This document shows positions 7,552 to 16,864 of a DNA stretch of 64,000 nt, one piece after another; position 1 is the first letter of the stretch; each line of letters starts with the position of its first letter. The position numbers and the translations under genes were made by a program. The notes beneath the pieces were generated by a model. The model searched no databases. It was not told the DNA's origin and was given only the letters and a program-made list of their open reading frames with translations. The DNA lies in NCBI RefSeq assembly GCF_003332275.1, contig NZ_QOVA01000002.1, positions 310,001 through 374,000 on the forward strand, given 5' to 3'. Source of the DNA: Edaphovirga cremea (lineage in GTDB: Bacteria > Pseudomonadota > Gammaproteobacteria > Enterobacterales > Enterobacteriaceae).

Positions 7552-7998
7552 ATGAATACACATTCTACCCCACCTACTGCCGCCTCTCAGACAAACACAC
7601 TGACCGCCACTGTGGTGCCAGACCACCAGCGCCCCCGCTTCTGGCCGCAGCACTTCGGCAACATACCGCAATGGCTCATTCTGGAGCCTCACGTCTTTGG
7701 CTGGCTGGATCGCCTGTGTGCGGATTACCACGGTGGGCTGTGGGACTTCTACACGCTCAGTAACGGCGGGGCCTTTATGGCTCCAGAAGGCGATGAGCGG
7801 TGGTCACTGTTTAACGGTATGAATGGTAACGGTGCCGAGATGAGTGCTGAGGCCGCAGGGATCACCGCCTGCCTGATGGCCTTCAGCCACCACGCTTGCC
7901 GCACTGAGAGCGAAGCGATGACCGACCATTTCTACCGCCTGCGGGAATACGCACTGCATCACCCCGACAGCCGTGCCATTTTCTCCCTGATTGACTGA
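7552..7998 (+). CDS. ArdB/KlcA-family antirestriction protein
   Basis: 148 residues matching the ArdB/KlcA/YfjX family over its whole length: the core FGNIPQW, WLDRLCADYHGGLWDFYTLS, GGAFMAP and GNGAEMSAEAAGIT is characteristic. Family members relieve type I restriction of incoming DNA in vivo without binding DNA like the ArdA mimics; the mechanism is debated. The ATG at 7552 behind AGAAGGA is preferred over an upstream in-frame start at 7435, because family homology begins after it and a terminator lies between. It is the first of a run of closely spaced genes ending at 11526, as in CP4-type islands (yfjX-yfjY-...). Confidence 0.9.
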   Translation: MNTHSTPPTAASQTNTLTATVVPDHQRPRFWPQHFGNIPQWLILEPHVFGWLDRLCADYHGGLWDFYTLSNGGAFMAPEGDERWSLFNGMNGNGAEMSAEAAGITACLMAFSHHACRTESEAMTDHFYRLREYALHHPDSRAIFSLID

Positions 7999-8017
7999 GC
8001 AACAAGGACCTCTCACC

Positions 8018-8503
8018 ATGAAAATCACGTTATCCCCCACGGTGGCTGAAATGTCACCCGGCGAACAACGTACCATCCGACGCGCCCTGAACCTGCTGGC
8101 AAAACAGTTGCGGGAGCCCGGAGTGGCGTTTACCTCCACCAGCGTGACCCGCGACTGGTTGCGCCTGCATCTGACCGGGCTGGAACGTGAAATATTCGTC
8201 GTGCTGTGGCTCGACAATCAAAACCGTCTGCTGGCTCAGGAGACGTTGTTTACCGGCACCATCAACAGTACCACCGTTCACCCTCGTGAGTTGGTGAAGT
8301 CTGCCATGAAGCACAATGCAGCAAGTGTCGTACTGGCACACAATCATCCGTCCCAGTTGGCCGAACCCAGTCAAGCCGATCGGCAGATCACCGACAGGAT
8401 AAAGGCGGCCCTGGAATTGGTGGATGTGAGAGTACTGGATCATCTGGTTGTAGGGGGGCTGGATATCGTGTCATTTGCCGAACGTGGCTGGTTACCTGGC
8501 TGA
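8018..8503 (+). CDS. RadC-like JAB-domain protein (YfjY/YeeS type)
   Basis: 161 residues. The C-terminal two thirds are an MPN/JAB (RadC) domain with the metal-site pattern HNHPSQLAEPSQAD (His108, His110, Ser118, Asp121) and the upstream Glu in AQETLFTGT. The JAB fold carries a metalloprotease-type centre, but the substrate of these short island proteins is unknown; a DNA-repair role has not held up for the family. It lies 19 bases behind ardB. The ATG at 8018, preceded by AAGGACC, is chosen over a TTG at 7991 that would overlap the upstream gene. Confidence 0.9.
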   Translation: MKITLSPTVAEMSPGEQRTIRRALNLLAKQLREPGVAFTSTSVTRDWLRLHLTGLEREIFVVLWLDNQNRLLAQETLFTGTINSTTVHPRELVKSAMKHNAASVVLAHNHPSQLAEPSQADRQITDRIKAALELVDVRVLDHLVVGGLDIVSFAERGWLPG

Positions 8504-8579
8504 TAGCCACTTTCTTCCATTCTATTTATCAACCTTGCGCTGATGTCGTGCGTCTCCCTCTTTATAAGGAACATTCTCT

Positions 8580-8957
8580 ATGGGCTGGCTATTTTCACAC
8601 CGCTCTCGCCGTGAACTGATCGCAGCACTGATCCAAACCGACGACACTGTACACTATCAACACGTTACGCTGGCACATGCCCTGCGGGGTAATGTCCTGT
8701 GGTCGGTAGTCCAGAGTACACCGAAGGATCCGGCAAAAGTCGCCAGAACGGTCATTCACTGCACCTTGATGCAGGGTTCAGGTGGCAGTTGGGGTTATAA
8801 GGCTATGGATGAATCTGTACACCCTTACTATTATTCCTGCCCAAAAGGCTATTTGACGATGGCCCCAGAGGTCTGCTCGGAATGGCGTGAAAAGGTATTG
8901 GCGCATCATCAACATCGCTACCTGCAACGCGGTTTAATAAAGGAGGGGGACCGGTGA
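8580..8957 (+). CDS. Unknown island protein starting MGWLF (DUF6927-like)
   Basis: 125 residues. The opening MGWLFSHRSRRELI, a central WGYKAMDES motif and a CP...WREKV pattern recall a family of short proteins carried by plasmids and conjugative elements (DUF6927-like); this assignment is from memory and tentative. It is soluble, with no signal peptide. TAAGGAACATT upstream is a good ribosome binding site. The stop overlaps the start of the next gene by 4 bases (GTGA), indicating translational coupling. Confidence 0.6.
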   Translation: MGWLFSHRSRRELIAALIQTDDTVHYQHVTLAHALRGNVLWSVVQSTPKDPAKVARTVIHCTLMQGSGGSWGYKAMDESVHPYYYSCPKGYLTMAPEVCSEWREKVLAHHQHRYLQRGLIKEGDR

Positions 8958-9274
8958 CAGCAATAATGCCTCTATTACGTTTTGGTCTGCAATGCAGTTC
9001 GGCCCATATCAGCGAGGACGACAATACGGTGCTGTACCGGATCTCCCACTGTCAGGATGAATTCAGCGACGGCGAATGGATCTCGTTTTCGGGCACGGGC
9101 TATCTGCTGCGATTAGATGCGTGGACCCACCCGGTGTTGCAACTCAAACGGCTGGGACTCTCCAAAACCTGCCGCCGTCTGGTCACCACGCTGATGAAAC
9201 GCCATCAACTGACTTACCTGCATATTGATGCGCTGGGTGATGTGTTGCCCGATTTTACCACGTTCGACTGGTAA
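8954..9274 (+). CDS. Unknown island protein (DUF5983-like)
   Basis: 106 residues starting with GTG that overlaps the preceding stop by 4 bases; GGAGGGGGA lies just upstream, so the start is well supported. The sequence has the flavour of small proteins found beside CbtA/CbeA and RadC genes in enterobacterial islands (LQCSSAHISEDDN near the start, DALGDVLPDF...FDW at the end), possibly DUF5983. There is no signal peptide or membrane segment. Function is unknown; coupling to the MGWLF protein suggests the two act together. Confidence 0.6.
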   Translation: MTAIMPLLRFGLQCSSAHISEDDNTVLYRISHCQDEFSDGEWISFSGTGYLLRLDAWTHPVLQLKRLGLSKTCRRLVTTLMKRHQLTYLHIDALGDVLPDFTTFDW

Positions 9275-9337
9275 TACTCCTCCATACCCAACGTTCCACT
9301 CTCGCGTTATTCATTTATTTTCAAAGGACACTTTCTC

Positions 9338-9820
9338 ATGAACACGAGCACATTGCCCGTGCCTGGTGTATTCCATTTTCTCCAGCACAACACGGTCTCA
9401 TCACACGACTGGCTGAGGATATGCCAAGCCATCACCACCGCCTACCAGCAACTGTGTCAACACCCGGACACTTTGGGTTTAGCCACCGTGCCGGTTATCT
9501 GTGAATACACCGGTAACCACCTGTACCGGTTCGACGATAGCCTGATGGGATTGGGACTGATCGGTTTTAACGGTGAGCGGATTAGTCATCTGGCGGGTGA
9601 TCCGTTCATCCTCTACCAGCGTCAGACACCTCATGCCCTGATCCGCTGCGATACACGAGGCTATCCCTATCAGTGGCTGGTCATAGCTGCACTGTTGCTG
9701 GCGAATACCTATAGCCCCAATACCTGGACGATCGAATCTGACGTACCACTAAAGCACTGGCGCAAGGTAGCTCACTGGCTGACCCACCATTGCCAGTTAC
9801 CGGTTTCCCCACTTTGTTGA
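9338..9820 (+). CDS. Hypothetical island protein
   Basis: 160 residues, no recognised family. The ATG follows AAAGGACACTTTCTC, a proper ribosome binding site, and the frame is flanked by short gaps of 63 and 12 bases inside a same-strand run, so it is very probably a real gene. It contains a hydrophobic stretch (WLVIAALLLANTY, about 113-125) that is more likely a buried helix than a membrane span. Being immediately upstream of the CbtA-type toxin gene, it may belong to the same transcript. Confidence 0.6.
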   Translation: MNTSTLPVPGVFHFLQHNTVSSHDWLRICQAITTAYQQLCQHPDTLGLATVPVICEYTGNHLYRFDDSLMGLGLIGFNGERISHLAGDPFILYQRQTPHALIRCDTRGYPYQWLVIAALLLANTYSPNTWTIESDVPLKHWRKVAHWLTHHCQLPVSPLC

Positions 9821-9832
9821 GGTCAATTCACC

Positions 9833-10165
9833 ATGAAGTTCACCAACACAATATCCTGCTCCCCTAACGCCAATCAGGCACGAACTGAATACCAGCAATT
9901 GCTCGCTTGGCTGCTGGCTCACTGTTATGGCCTGGAACTTAACGATACGCCCTATCACGACAATCAGGCTATTGCCCAACAGATTGAGCATGGCGTCACG
10001 GTACGTGAAACCGTCAATGAACTGGTGGAGAAATTTGACCTGGTACGCATTAATCGCCCCGGTTTCAGCCTGCTGGCACAAGACCCGACGCTGAGTTGCG
10101 GGGATATGTTACGCGCCCGTAGTGCGCTGGGCCTGCGTAGTCCCGTCATTGGCCGCCTTGCCTGA
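9833..10165 (+). CDS. cbtA: CbtA/YeeV-family type IV toxin
   Basis: 110 residues that match the CbtA/YpjF/YkfI toxin family: QLLAWLLAHCYGLELNDTPY, then AIAQQIEHGVTVRETVNELVEKF, and DMLRARSALGL. In E. coli CbtA inhibits MreB and FtsZ polymerisation and changes cell shape. The protein is about 14 residues shorter than E. coli CbtA, mainly at the C-terminus. The cognate-type antitoxin gene lies downstream (10237) rather than upstream as in yeeU-yeeV and yfjZ-ypjF. The gap to the preceding gene is only 12 bases. Confidence 0.85.
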   Translation: MKFTNTISCSPNANQARTEYQQLLAWLLAHCYGLELNDTPYHDNQAIAQQIEHGVTVRETVNELVEKFDLVRINRPGFSLLAQDPTLSCGDMLRARSALGLRSPVIGRLA

Positions 10166-10236
10166 CATCGCCTCTCGCTGAATCACCAACATGCCAGCTT
10201 TGCCACTGGCATTGTACATTTTAAGGAAAACTAACG

Positions 10237-10593
10237 ATGGAAAACCTCGAACCTGATACTACTCTACCGGCTCCCATCTGGGGCTTGCAGCGAGACATCA
10301 CACCGCGCCTGGGTGCCAGATTGGTGCAACAGGGCAACCGCCTGCATTTTCTATCTGACCGTGCCGGTTTTGTCGGCGCATTTGCTCCTGATGTTCTTAA
10401 AACACTGGATGCCGCTTTCCCTGTGCTGATTAAACAGTTAGAAGCTTGCCAACGCTCCGGTGAACTCGACCAGCGTCGTCAGCATTGCGTCACCGTGCAG
10501 CACGCCAGTTTTACTTGCGATGCCGATACGTTAGGTAGCTTTGGCCATGTCTATATAGCGGTCTATCAGACGACACCGTCCAACCCGACATAA
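10237..10593 (+). CDS. cbeA: CbeA/YeeU-family antitoxin
   Basis: 118 residues clearly in the CbeA/YfjZ/YafW family: WGLQRDITPRLGARLVQQGN, RLHFLSDRAG, KQLEACQRSGELD, QRRQHCVTV and CDADTLGSFGHVYIAVY. In the type IV system the antitoxin does not bind the toxin but stabilises FtsZ and MreB filaments. Its gene sits 71 bases downstream of the toxin gene with its own ribosome binding site (TTAAGGAAAACTAACG), the reverse of the E. coli order. Confidence 0.9.
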   Translation: MENLEPDTTLPAPIWGLQRDITPRLGARLVQQGNRLHFLSDRAGFVGAFAPDVLKTLDAAFPVLIKQLEACQRSGELDQRRQHCVTVQHASFTCDADTLGSFGHVYIAVYQTTPSNPT

Positions 10594-10674
10594 AACCGTA
10601 GAACACACATACCACACCCCACCTTTATACCTGCCTGCGATGACGCGGGCATTTTGTTTTTAAGGAACCCAGCT

Positions 10675-11526
10675 ATGTCAACGGCATTGAATACGGTTAT
10701 TGAACCCGATGTACTGACCGAGCACACCGAAGTGATTTGCTCCACCAGTATTGAACGTATCGTCACCGGACGTAACACCGCACTGACGCAGATTGAAGCC
10801 CTTATTTACCAGCTTAAAGATATCTCGGCCATCACTAACAGCATCGGTGGAGGAATAGCAAGAGATTGGGCCATGAGACAAGACTTCCGCTGCGGCTGCT
10901 GGCTTATGGAGAAAGCAGAAACAGCCATGCCAGTGATTACCCGCAATCTTGATCGCGATATATGGCGAGATCTGATGAAGCGCTCCGGCATGCTCGCGAT
11001 CATGGATGCTCAGGCCCGTGACCAGTGGTACAGAAACCTGGAAGGGGATACTATTCCAGCCATCAGCGAAGAAAGCATTTACAGCACGTTCGAGCAGTTG
11101 CACCGTGATAAGGGCGAGGTGTTTGAACGGGGGGTGATCAACGTCTTCAAGTCGCTCTCCTGGGACTACAAATCGAACCATCCCTGTAAATTTGGCAAGA
11201 AAGTGATCGTCAATGGTTTGGTGAGTTATAACCAATGGGGATTTACACTGAACCACAGTTACCGGCGGGACCAACTGGCAGACCTGGAGCGAATGCTGTT
11301 CCTGCTGGATGGTAAACCGATCCCTGACAACCGTGGCGATGTTACTACCCGATTGATGGAGCATATTCGGGACAACCCTTCGAAGGATGTTTACCACGAT
11401 GAGTTCTTCAGCATTCGTTACTTTCAGAAGGGAACCGCAGATATCACTTTCAAGCGGAGCGATCTGACAGAAAAGATGAATGATATCGTGGCGAAGCACT
11501 ATCCGGGGATGCTGGCAGCGAGATGA
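10675..11526 (+). CDS. DUF4942-like island protein
   Basis: 283 residues from the ATG at 10675, which is preceded by TAAGGAACCCAGCT. The sequence resembles the DUF4942 proteins that follow the cbt toxin-antitoxin pair in many enterobacterial islands: a helical N-terminal part with GGGIARDWAMRQDFRCGCW, then WRDLMKRSGMLAIMDAQARDQWY, and VFKSLSWDYKSN. Some family members carry a methyltransferase-like core, but no SAM-binding motif is obvious here. It is the last gene of the island before the tRNA. Function is unknown. Confidence 0.7.
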   Translation: MSTALNTVIEPDVLTEHTEVICSTSIERIVTGRNTALTQIEALIYQLKDISAITNSIGGGIARDWAMRQDFRCGCWLMEKAETAMPVITRNLDRDIWRDLMKRSGMLAIMDAQARDQWYRNLEGDTIPAISEESIYSTFEQLHRDKGEVFERGVINVFKSLSWDYKSNHPCKFGKKVIVNGLVSYNQWGFTLNHSYRRDQLADLERMLFLLDGKPIPDNRGDVTTRLMEHIRDNPSKDVYHDEFFSIRYFQKGTADITFKRSDLTEKMNDIVAKHYPGMLAAR

Positions 11527-11584
11527 TGAAGAGGGTAGGGAAGCAATTCCTTACCTGACCCATTACCTGACCCGAAATCAAAAT

Positions 11585-11623
11585 AAAGAAAAAGGAGTCA
11601 GACGATTTCTCATCTAACTCCTT
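11585..11623 (-). terminator. Terminator of the tRNA-Ile2 transcript
   Basis: Read on the minus strand, AAGGAGTTAGA pairs with TCTGACTCCTT (11-bp stem with one G-U) followed by TTTCTTTATTTT, nine bases after the tRNA CCA end. Confidence 0.85.
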
Positions 11624-11631
11624 GTTTTATA

Positions 11632-11708
11632 TGGTGGCCCCTACTGGACTTGAACCAGTGACCAAGCGATTATGAGTCGCCTGCTCTAACCAACTGAGCT
11701 AAGGGGCC
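11632..11708 (-). tRNA. ileX: tRNA-Ile2 (anticodon CAU)
   Basis: 77 nt including an encoded CCA. It reads GGCCCCTTAGCTCAGTTGG at the 5' end with anticodon loop ACTCATAA, and the acceptor stem GGCCCCT/AGGGGCC closes perfectly. The CAU anticodon together with linkage to mug and rpoD identifies the minor isoleucine tRNA, whose C34 is converted to lysidine by TilS, rather than a methionine tRNA. It marks the boundary between the accessory island and the conserved chromosome and is a likely integration target. Confidence 0.92.
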
Positions 11709-11840
11709 AGCGGGCGTGATTATACGGTAGTTATCATGCACCGGTCTACAGTTGTTATGTTCGTATGCTGGTTTTCTGTGCAATCTTAGCTCGTTGTATT
11801 TGCTGCGCCTTTTTTACCATAACGTGAGTCAGGGAGAACA

Positions 11841-12335
11841 ATGATCACCGATATTATCGCGGATAATTTGTCAGTCGTTTTTTGTGGCATCAATCCTGGT
11901 TTATCCTCCGCTCACTATGGTTATCATTTTGCCAATGCTAATAACCGCTTCTGGAAAGTGATCTGGCAGGCTGGATTCACTGAACGATTGCTCGCACCTG
12001 AAGAAGAGATACACCTGCTTGATACGGGCTGTGGAATTACCATGCTGGTAGAACGCCCAACTGTGGAGGCGTCCGAGTTGGCTCGTGATGAACTACGTGC
12101 AGGTGGGGCGCTTATTATCAGCAAGGTGGAGCGATATCAACCACGGGCTTTGGCAGTGTTGGGTAAACAGGCATTCAGCAGTGCTTTTGGCGTGCGCAAG
12201 GTGACTTGGGGTCGTCAGGAACTAAAGATAGGGAAAACTGAAGTCTGGGTATTACCAAACCCCAGCGGTCTTAATCGCGCCACGCTTGAACAGTTGGTTG
12301 AATCTTATCGCGAATTGTTCCAATCTATTACGTAG
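11841..12335 (+). CDS. mug: G/U mismatch-specific DNA glycosylase Mug
   Basis: 164 residues, close to the 168 of E. coli Mug. The family motifs are present: [10 protein letters not shown] near the N-terminus (the GINPG motif carries the catalytic Asn) and LPNPSGLNR near the C-terminus (substrate intercalation loop). It removes uracil or ethenocytosine opposite G in base excision repair. It is transcribed divergently from ileX and convergently with rpoD, sharing a bidirectional terminator with the latter. TCAGGGAGAACA precedes the ATG. Confidence 0.93.
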   Translation: MITDIIADNLSVVFCGINPGLSSAHYGYHFANANNRFWKVIWQAGFTERLLAPEEEIHLLDTGCGITMLVERPTVEASELARDELRAGGALIISKVERYQPRALAVLGKQAFSSAFGVRKVTWGRQELKIGKTEVWVLPNPSGLNRATLEQLVESYRELFQSIT

Positions 12336-12350
12336 CGTTTCATAGAAATG

Positions 12351-12377
12351 AAAAACCCCAGCTAGCTGGGGTTTTTT
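12351..12377. terminator. Bidirectional terminator between mug and rpoD
   Basis: Perfect palindrome AAAAACCCCAGCTAGCTGGGGTTTTT with A- and T-runs on both sides, so it serves both convergent genes. Confidence 0.9.
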
Positions 12378-12395
12378 GTGACTCAATGACCTGGG

Positions 12396-14234
12396 TTAGT
12401 CATCCAGGAAACTGCGAAGGACTTCTGAACGGCTTGGGTGGCGCAGTTTGCGTAAAGCCTTGGCTTCGATCTGACGAATACGCTCACGGGTAACGTCAAA
12501 CTGTTTGCCGACTTCTTCCAGCGTATGATCGGTATTCATATCAATACCAAAACGCATGCGCAGAACTTTCGCTTCACGGGCGGTCAGGCCAGCCAGAACG
12601 TCATGCGTTGCAGAACGCAGGCTTTCCGACGTTGCTGAATCCAGAGGCAGTTCGAGAGTCGTATCCTCGATGAAATCACCAAGATGCGAATCTTCATCGT
12701 CACCGATCGGCGTTTCCATGGAGATCGGCTCTTTGGCGATTTTCAGCACCTTGCGAATCTTGTCTTCTGGCATCAACATACGTTCAGCCAGCTCTTCCGG
12801 CGTTGGTTCGCGGCCCATTTCCTGTAGCATCTGGCGCGAAATACGGTTGAGTTTGTTGATAGTCTCAATCATATGCACCGGAATACGGATGGTACGCGCC
12901 TGGTCAGCGATCGAACGGGTAATGGCCTGACGAATCCACCATGTGGCATACGTGGAGAACTTATAACCACGACGGTATTCGAACTTGTCTACCGCTTTCA
13001 TCAGACCGATGTTGCCTTCCTGAATCAGATCGAGGAATTGCAGACCACGGTTGGTGTATTTCTTCGCGATAGAAATAACCAGACGCAAGTTTGCTTCCAC
13101 CATCTCTTTCTTGGCGCGGCGGGCTTTCGCTTCACCAATCGACATACGACGGTTGATGTCTTTAACCTGCTCGATTGTCAGACCGGTCTCTTCTTCAATC
13201 TGACGCAGTTTCTGCAAGCTGCGCTGTACATCTTCGCTAACTTCTTTCAGCTTCTCAGACCAAGGCTTGGCCATGGCAATGGCAGCTTCAAACCAGGATT
13301 CACTGGTTTCGTTACCGGAGAACAGATTGACGAAGTTTTTCTTCGGCATTTTGCACTGCTCAACGCACAGCTTCATGATGATACGTTCCTGGGTACGCAC
13401 ACGATCCATCATGGAACGCATGCTGTTCACCAGCAAATCAAATTGCTTTGGTACCAGGCGGAACTGTTTGAACACTTCAGACAGTTTCAGAATTTCTTCT
13501 GCAGCGCTGTTGTGACTACGACCATTTTTCTTGATAACCAGACGCGTCATTTCATGTTGTTCACGCAAATCGGTGAACTTCTGACGGGCTAGTTCCGGGT
13601 CGATACTGTTGTCGTCTTCAGTATCGTCGTCTTCTTCCTCGTCTTCATCTTCATCATTCAACTCTTCGTTGGACAATTCAGAACCGACGTGAGTAGCGGT
13701 AGGTGCGATATCTTCTTCCGCGTTCGGATCGACAAAACCGGTGATCAGATCTGACAGGCGCGCTTCGCCCGCTTCAACACGATCATACTGCTCCAGAAGA
13801 TAAGTGATGGCTTCTGGATATTCGGCGACCGAACACTGAACCTGGTTGATACCGTCTTCGATACGTTTGGCGATGTCGATTTCACCTTCACGCGTCAGCA
13901 ATTCAACGGTACCCATCTCACGCATGTACATGCGCACCGGGTCGGTTGTACGACCAATTTCAGATTCGACACTAGACAGCACCTGAGCAGCCGCTTCCGC
14001 AGCATCCTCATCGGTGTCAGACGTATTTTCTGCCAGCATTAAATCATCGGCATCCGGTGCTTCTTCCAGCACCTGGATACCCATGTCGTTAATCATCTGG
14101 ATGATGTCTTCGATCTGCTCGGACTCGACGATATCTTCCGGCAGATGGTCATTGACCTCAGCATAGGTCAGATAGCCTTGCTCCTTACCACGGGTGACAA
14201 GTAGCTTCAGCTGTGACTGCGGGTTTTGCTCCAT
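12396..14234 (-). CDS. rpoD: RNA polymerase sigma-70 factor RpoD
   Basis: 612 residues, one fewer than E. coli. Start taken at [16 protein letters not shown], the conserved N-terminus, not at an upstream in-frame codon. Visible parts: region 1.1; the acidic linker ([14 protein letters not shown], about 195-212); region 2 with [15 protein letters not shown] that melts and reads the -10 element; and region 4.2 helix-turn-helix ([20 protein letters not shown]) that reads the -35 element. Housekeeping promoter recognition for core RNA polymerase. It is the last gene of the rpsU-dnaG-rpoD macromolecular synthesis operon; 157 bases separate it from dnaG. Confidence 0.98.
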   Translation of the reverse strand: MEQNPQSQLKLLVTRGKEQGYLTYAEVNDHLPEDIVESEQIEDIIQMINDMGIQVLEEAPDADDLMLAENTSDTDEDAAEAAAQVLSSVESEIGRTTDPVRMYMREMGTVELLTREGEIDIAKRIEDGINQVQCSVAEYPEAITYLLEQYDRVEAGEARLSDLITGFVDPNAEEDIAPTATHVGSELSNEELNDEDEDEEEDDDTEDDNSIDPELARQKFTDLREQHEMTRLVIKKNGRSHNSAAEEILKLSEVFKQFRLVPKQFDLLVNSMRSMMDRVRTQERIIMKLCVEQCKMPKKNFVNLFSGNETSESWFEAAIAMAKPWSEKLKEVSEDVQRSLQKLRQIEEETGLTIEQVKDINRRMSIGEAKARRAKKEMVEANLRLVISIAKKYTNRGLQFLDLIQEGNIGLMKAVDKFEYRRGYKFSTYATWWIRQAITRSIADQARTIRIPVHMIETINKLNRISRQMLQEMGREPTPEELAERMLMPEDKIRKVLKIAKEPISMETPIGDDEDSHLGDFIEDTTLELPLDSATSESLRSATHDVLAGLTAREAKVLRMRFGIDMNTDHTLEEVGKQFDVTRERIRQIEAKALRKLRHPSRSEVLRSFLDD

Positions 14235-14391
14235 AAGACGGTATCCACACTTCAGAGTATTTGGGTTGGTGTCGGTCGGCGAAACCGCCAACAATAACAT
14301 TTGGGGCGTTTTAGTTGTTGCCGCGGCCCGCTATGGCGGCATTGTGCAGGGCATCGCCCTTGCTTTTATCGGCACTTAAGCCGTTTGGAAT

Positions 14392-16140
14392 TCAATTTTT
14401 CTTTGCCAGCACTTGATTAAGTGAACGAACTTCTTCACGTTCTTCCGGACTTAAACCATGTGTCCGGGCTTGGGCTATCAGCGTCTCCAGACGTTTTTCT
14501 AAAACTGAGTCATAGAGGCTGGCCAGCGTGTCCACAAATGTCTCTTCAACCATATCCTCAACGATCATGTGGTTCCATGTCGCCAGGATTTCAAGCTGCT
14601 GGCTAAATTTATTGTCGCGATATTGCTCAAGTAACTGGCCGGTAGTCAGTCCCGGTTGCGCCAAAGACGTTTCCACGAGCTCAATAAACAAATCGAGCCC
14701 AGGCTGTTTGGCTTGCTCCAACCCTTGTAGTGAGGGTATAAGTGTAGCCAGTTGCGGATTTTGTACCAGTAACCCTATCAGTATACGCATGGTTGTGCGT
14801 TTTAGCTGGGGTGGCTGGTAACCATTCGCATTTTCAGTGTGTTTCGGCAGTAACTTCTCGAGCTGACTGTCGTCCAGTATCCCTAATTTGTTCCCAAGCT
14901 GTTGACGCAGATAGAGCCTCAGCGTCTCTCCCGGTACCTGACCAATCAGCGGTAATGCCAGTGTGCTTAATTTTGCACGTCCGTCAGGACTGCTTAAATC
15001 CACTTGTGGCATCAGCGTTTCAAACAGGAACGTAGAGAGCGGTTGTGCGTACTCCATACGTTGTTCGAACGCGTCTTTACCCTCTTTGCGCACCAGCGTG
15101 TCAGGATCCTCACCATCAGGCAGGAACATGAACCTGAGCTGGCGCCCATCATTCAGGTACGGCAAGGCGGTTTCCAGTGCGCGCCATGCGGCTTCGCGAC
15201 CGGCCCTGTCTCCGTCATAACAGCAAATAACGTTATCGGTAGCGCGGAACAACAGCTGAATATGTTCAGCCGTAGTTGAGGTTCCCAGCGAAGCAACGGC
15301 ATAATCGATGCCAAATTGCGCAAGCGCTACCACGTCCATATAGCCTTCCACCACCAGAACACGCGTCAATTCCGGGTGGCTGACCTGGGCTTCATAGAGG
15401 CCATACAGCTGGCGGCCTTTATGGAAAATCTCTGTTTCCGGCGAGTTGAGATATTTGGGCATACCGTCGCCCAATACCCGCCCACCAAAGGCGATAACAC
15501 GACCACGTTTATCGCGGATAGGGAACATAACCCGCTCACGAAAACGATCGTATGTCCTTCCTTGATCGTTAGTCACCAGCATCCCGGCATCGTTCAATGC
15601 ACTTCGATCTTCAGGGTTTCTGCCAAATCGTTTAAGTGCGTTATCCCAACCTGCGGGAGCGAAGCCAATTGCAAAGTGTTTGGTGATATCGGCACTTAAC
15701 CCGCGCTGCTCAAGATAATTGCGAGCTTGCGCCCCGGCAGGTTGAGTGAGTGACTGTTGATAGAACGCACTGAGCTGTTCCATCAATTGGTAAAGGCTCT
15801 GGCGTTGATGGCGTTCGATCTGCGTCGGCCCGGTTCCTGCCTCGTAAGGCACTTCCAGACCGTGCATGGTCGCCAACTCCTCAATGCTTTCGACAAACTC
15901 CAGTCGGTCGTAATTCATCAGGAAGTCGATGGCATTACCATGCGCACCGCAGCCAAAACAGTGATAAAACTGCTTGTCGCCATTAACGGTGAATGAGGGT
16001 GTTTTCTCATGGTGGAATGGACAACACGCGTGATAATTCTTTCCCTGCTTTTTCAATTTCACACGGGCATCAATCAGATCGATGATGTCGGTACGAGCCA
16101 GCAAGTCATTGATAAATACGCGCGGAATTCGCCCAGCCAT
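14392..16140 (-). CDS. dnaG: DNA primase DnaG
   Basis: 582 residues. N-terminal CHC2 zinc finger (CPFHHEKTPSF, with the following CFGCG), the TOPRIM catalytic core (VVEGYMDVVAL, then CYDGDRAGREA with the metal-binding acidic residues) and a C-terminal DnaB-interacting helical domain. It makes RNA primers at the replication fork. Start taken at MAGRIPRVFINDLL, the conserved E. coli N-terminus; the frame is open for 20 codons upstream, which are not conserved. Middle gene of the rpsU-dnaG-rpoD operon. Confidence 0.98.
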   Translation of the reverse strand: MAGRIPRVFINDLLARTDIIDLIDARVKLKKQGKNYHACCPFHHEKTPSFTVNGDKQFYHCFGCGAHGNAIDFLMNYDRLEFVESIEELATMHGLEVPYEAGTGPTQIERHQRQSLYQLMEQLSAFYQQSLTQPAGAQARNYLEQRGLSADITKHFAIGFAPAGWDNALKRFGRNPEDRSALNDAGMLVTNDQGRTYDRFRERVMFPIRDKRGRVIAFGGRVLGDGMPKYLNSPETEIFHKGRQLYGLYEAQVSHPELTRVLVVEGYMDVVALAQFGIDYAVASLGTSTTAEHIQLLFRATDNVICCYDGDRAGREAAWRALETALPYLNDGRQLRFMFLPDGEDPDTLVRKEGKDAFEQRMEYAQPLSTFLFETLMPQVDLSSPDGRAKLSTLALPLIGQVPGETLRLYLRQQLGNKLGILDDSQLEKLLPKHTENANGYQPPQLKRTTMRILIGLLVQNPQLATLIPSLQGLEQAKQPGLDLFIELVETSLAQPGLTTGQLLEQYRDNKFSQQLEILATWNHMIVEDMVEETFVDTLASLYDSVLEKRLETLIAQARTHGLSPEEREEVRSLNQVLAKKN

Positions 16141-16159
16141 AAGCCCCTTACTCACTAGC

Positions 16160-16203
16160 TTATAAACGAGAACAAGCCGCGCATTCCTTTCGGAAAGCAC
16201 GGC
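16160..16203 (-). terminator. Hairpin between rpsU and dnaG (T1-like attenuator)
   Basis: On the minus strand GCCGTGCTTTCC folds with GGAATGCGCGGC and is followed by TTGTTCTCGTTT. Its position matches the internal terminator T1 known in the E. coli macromolecular synthesis operon, which lets most transcripts stop after rpsU. Weak T-run, so read-through is expected. Confidence 0.6.
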
Positions 16204-16274
16204 CTTCGTATGCTACGACTAGTCTGCGCGCGCTTGAAACAACAAGCTCACGCGGTGGGGTTGCCCCCGAAGAA

Positions 16275-16864
<590 letters not shown>

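Noticed and set aside
11632-11708. Calling the tRNA with CAU anticodon a methionine tRNA
   Set aside because: The sequence and the location beside mug and rpoD match tRNA-Ile2 (ileX), whose wobble C is modified to lysidine.
12556-13592. Long open frames on the plus strand opposite rpoD
   Set aside because: They are antisense shadows of the rpoD coding sequence, with no protein-family character.
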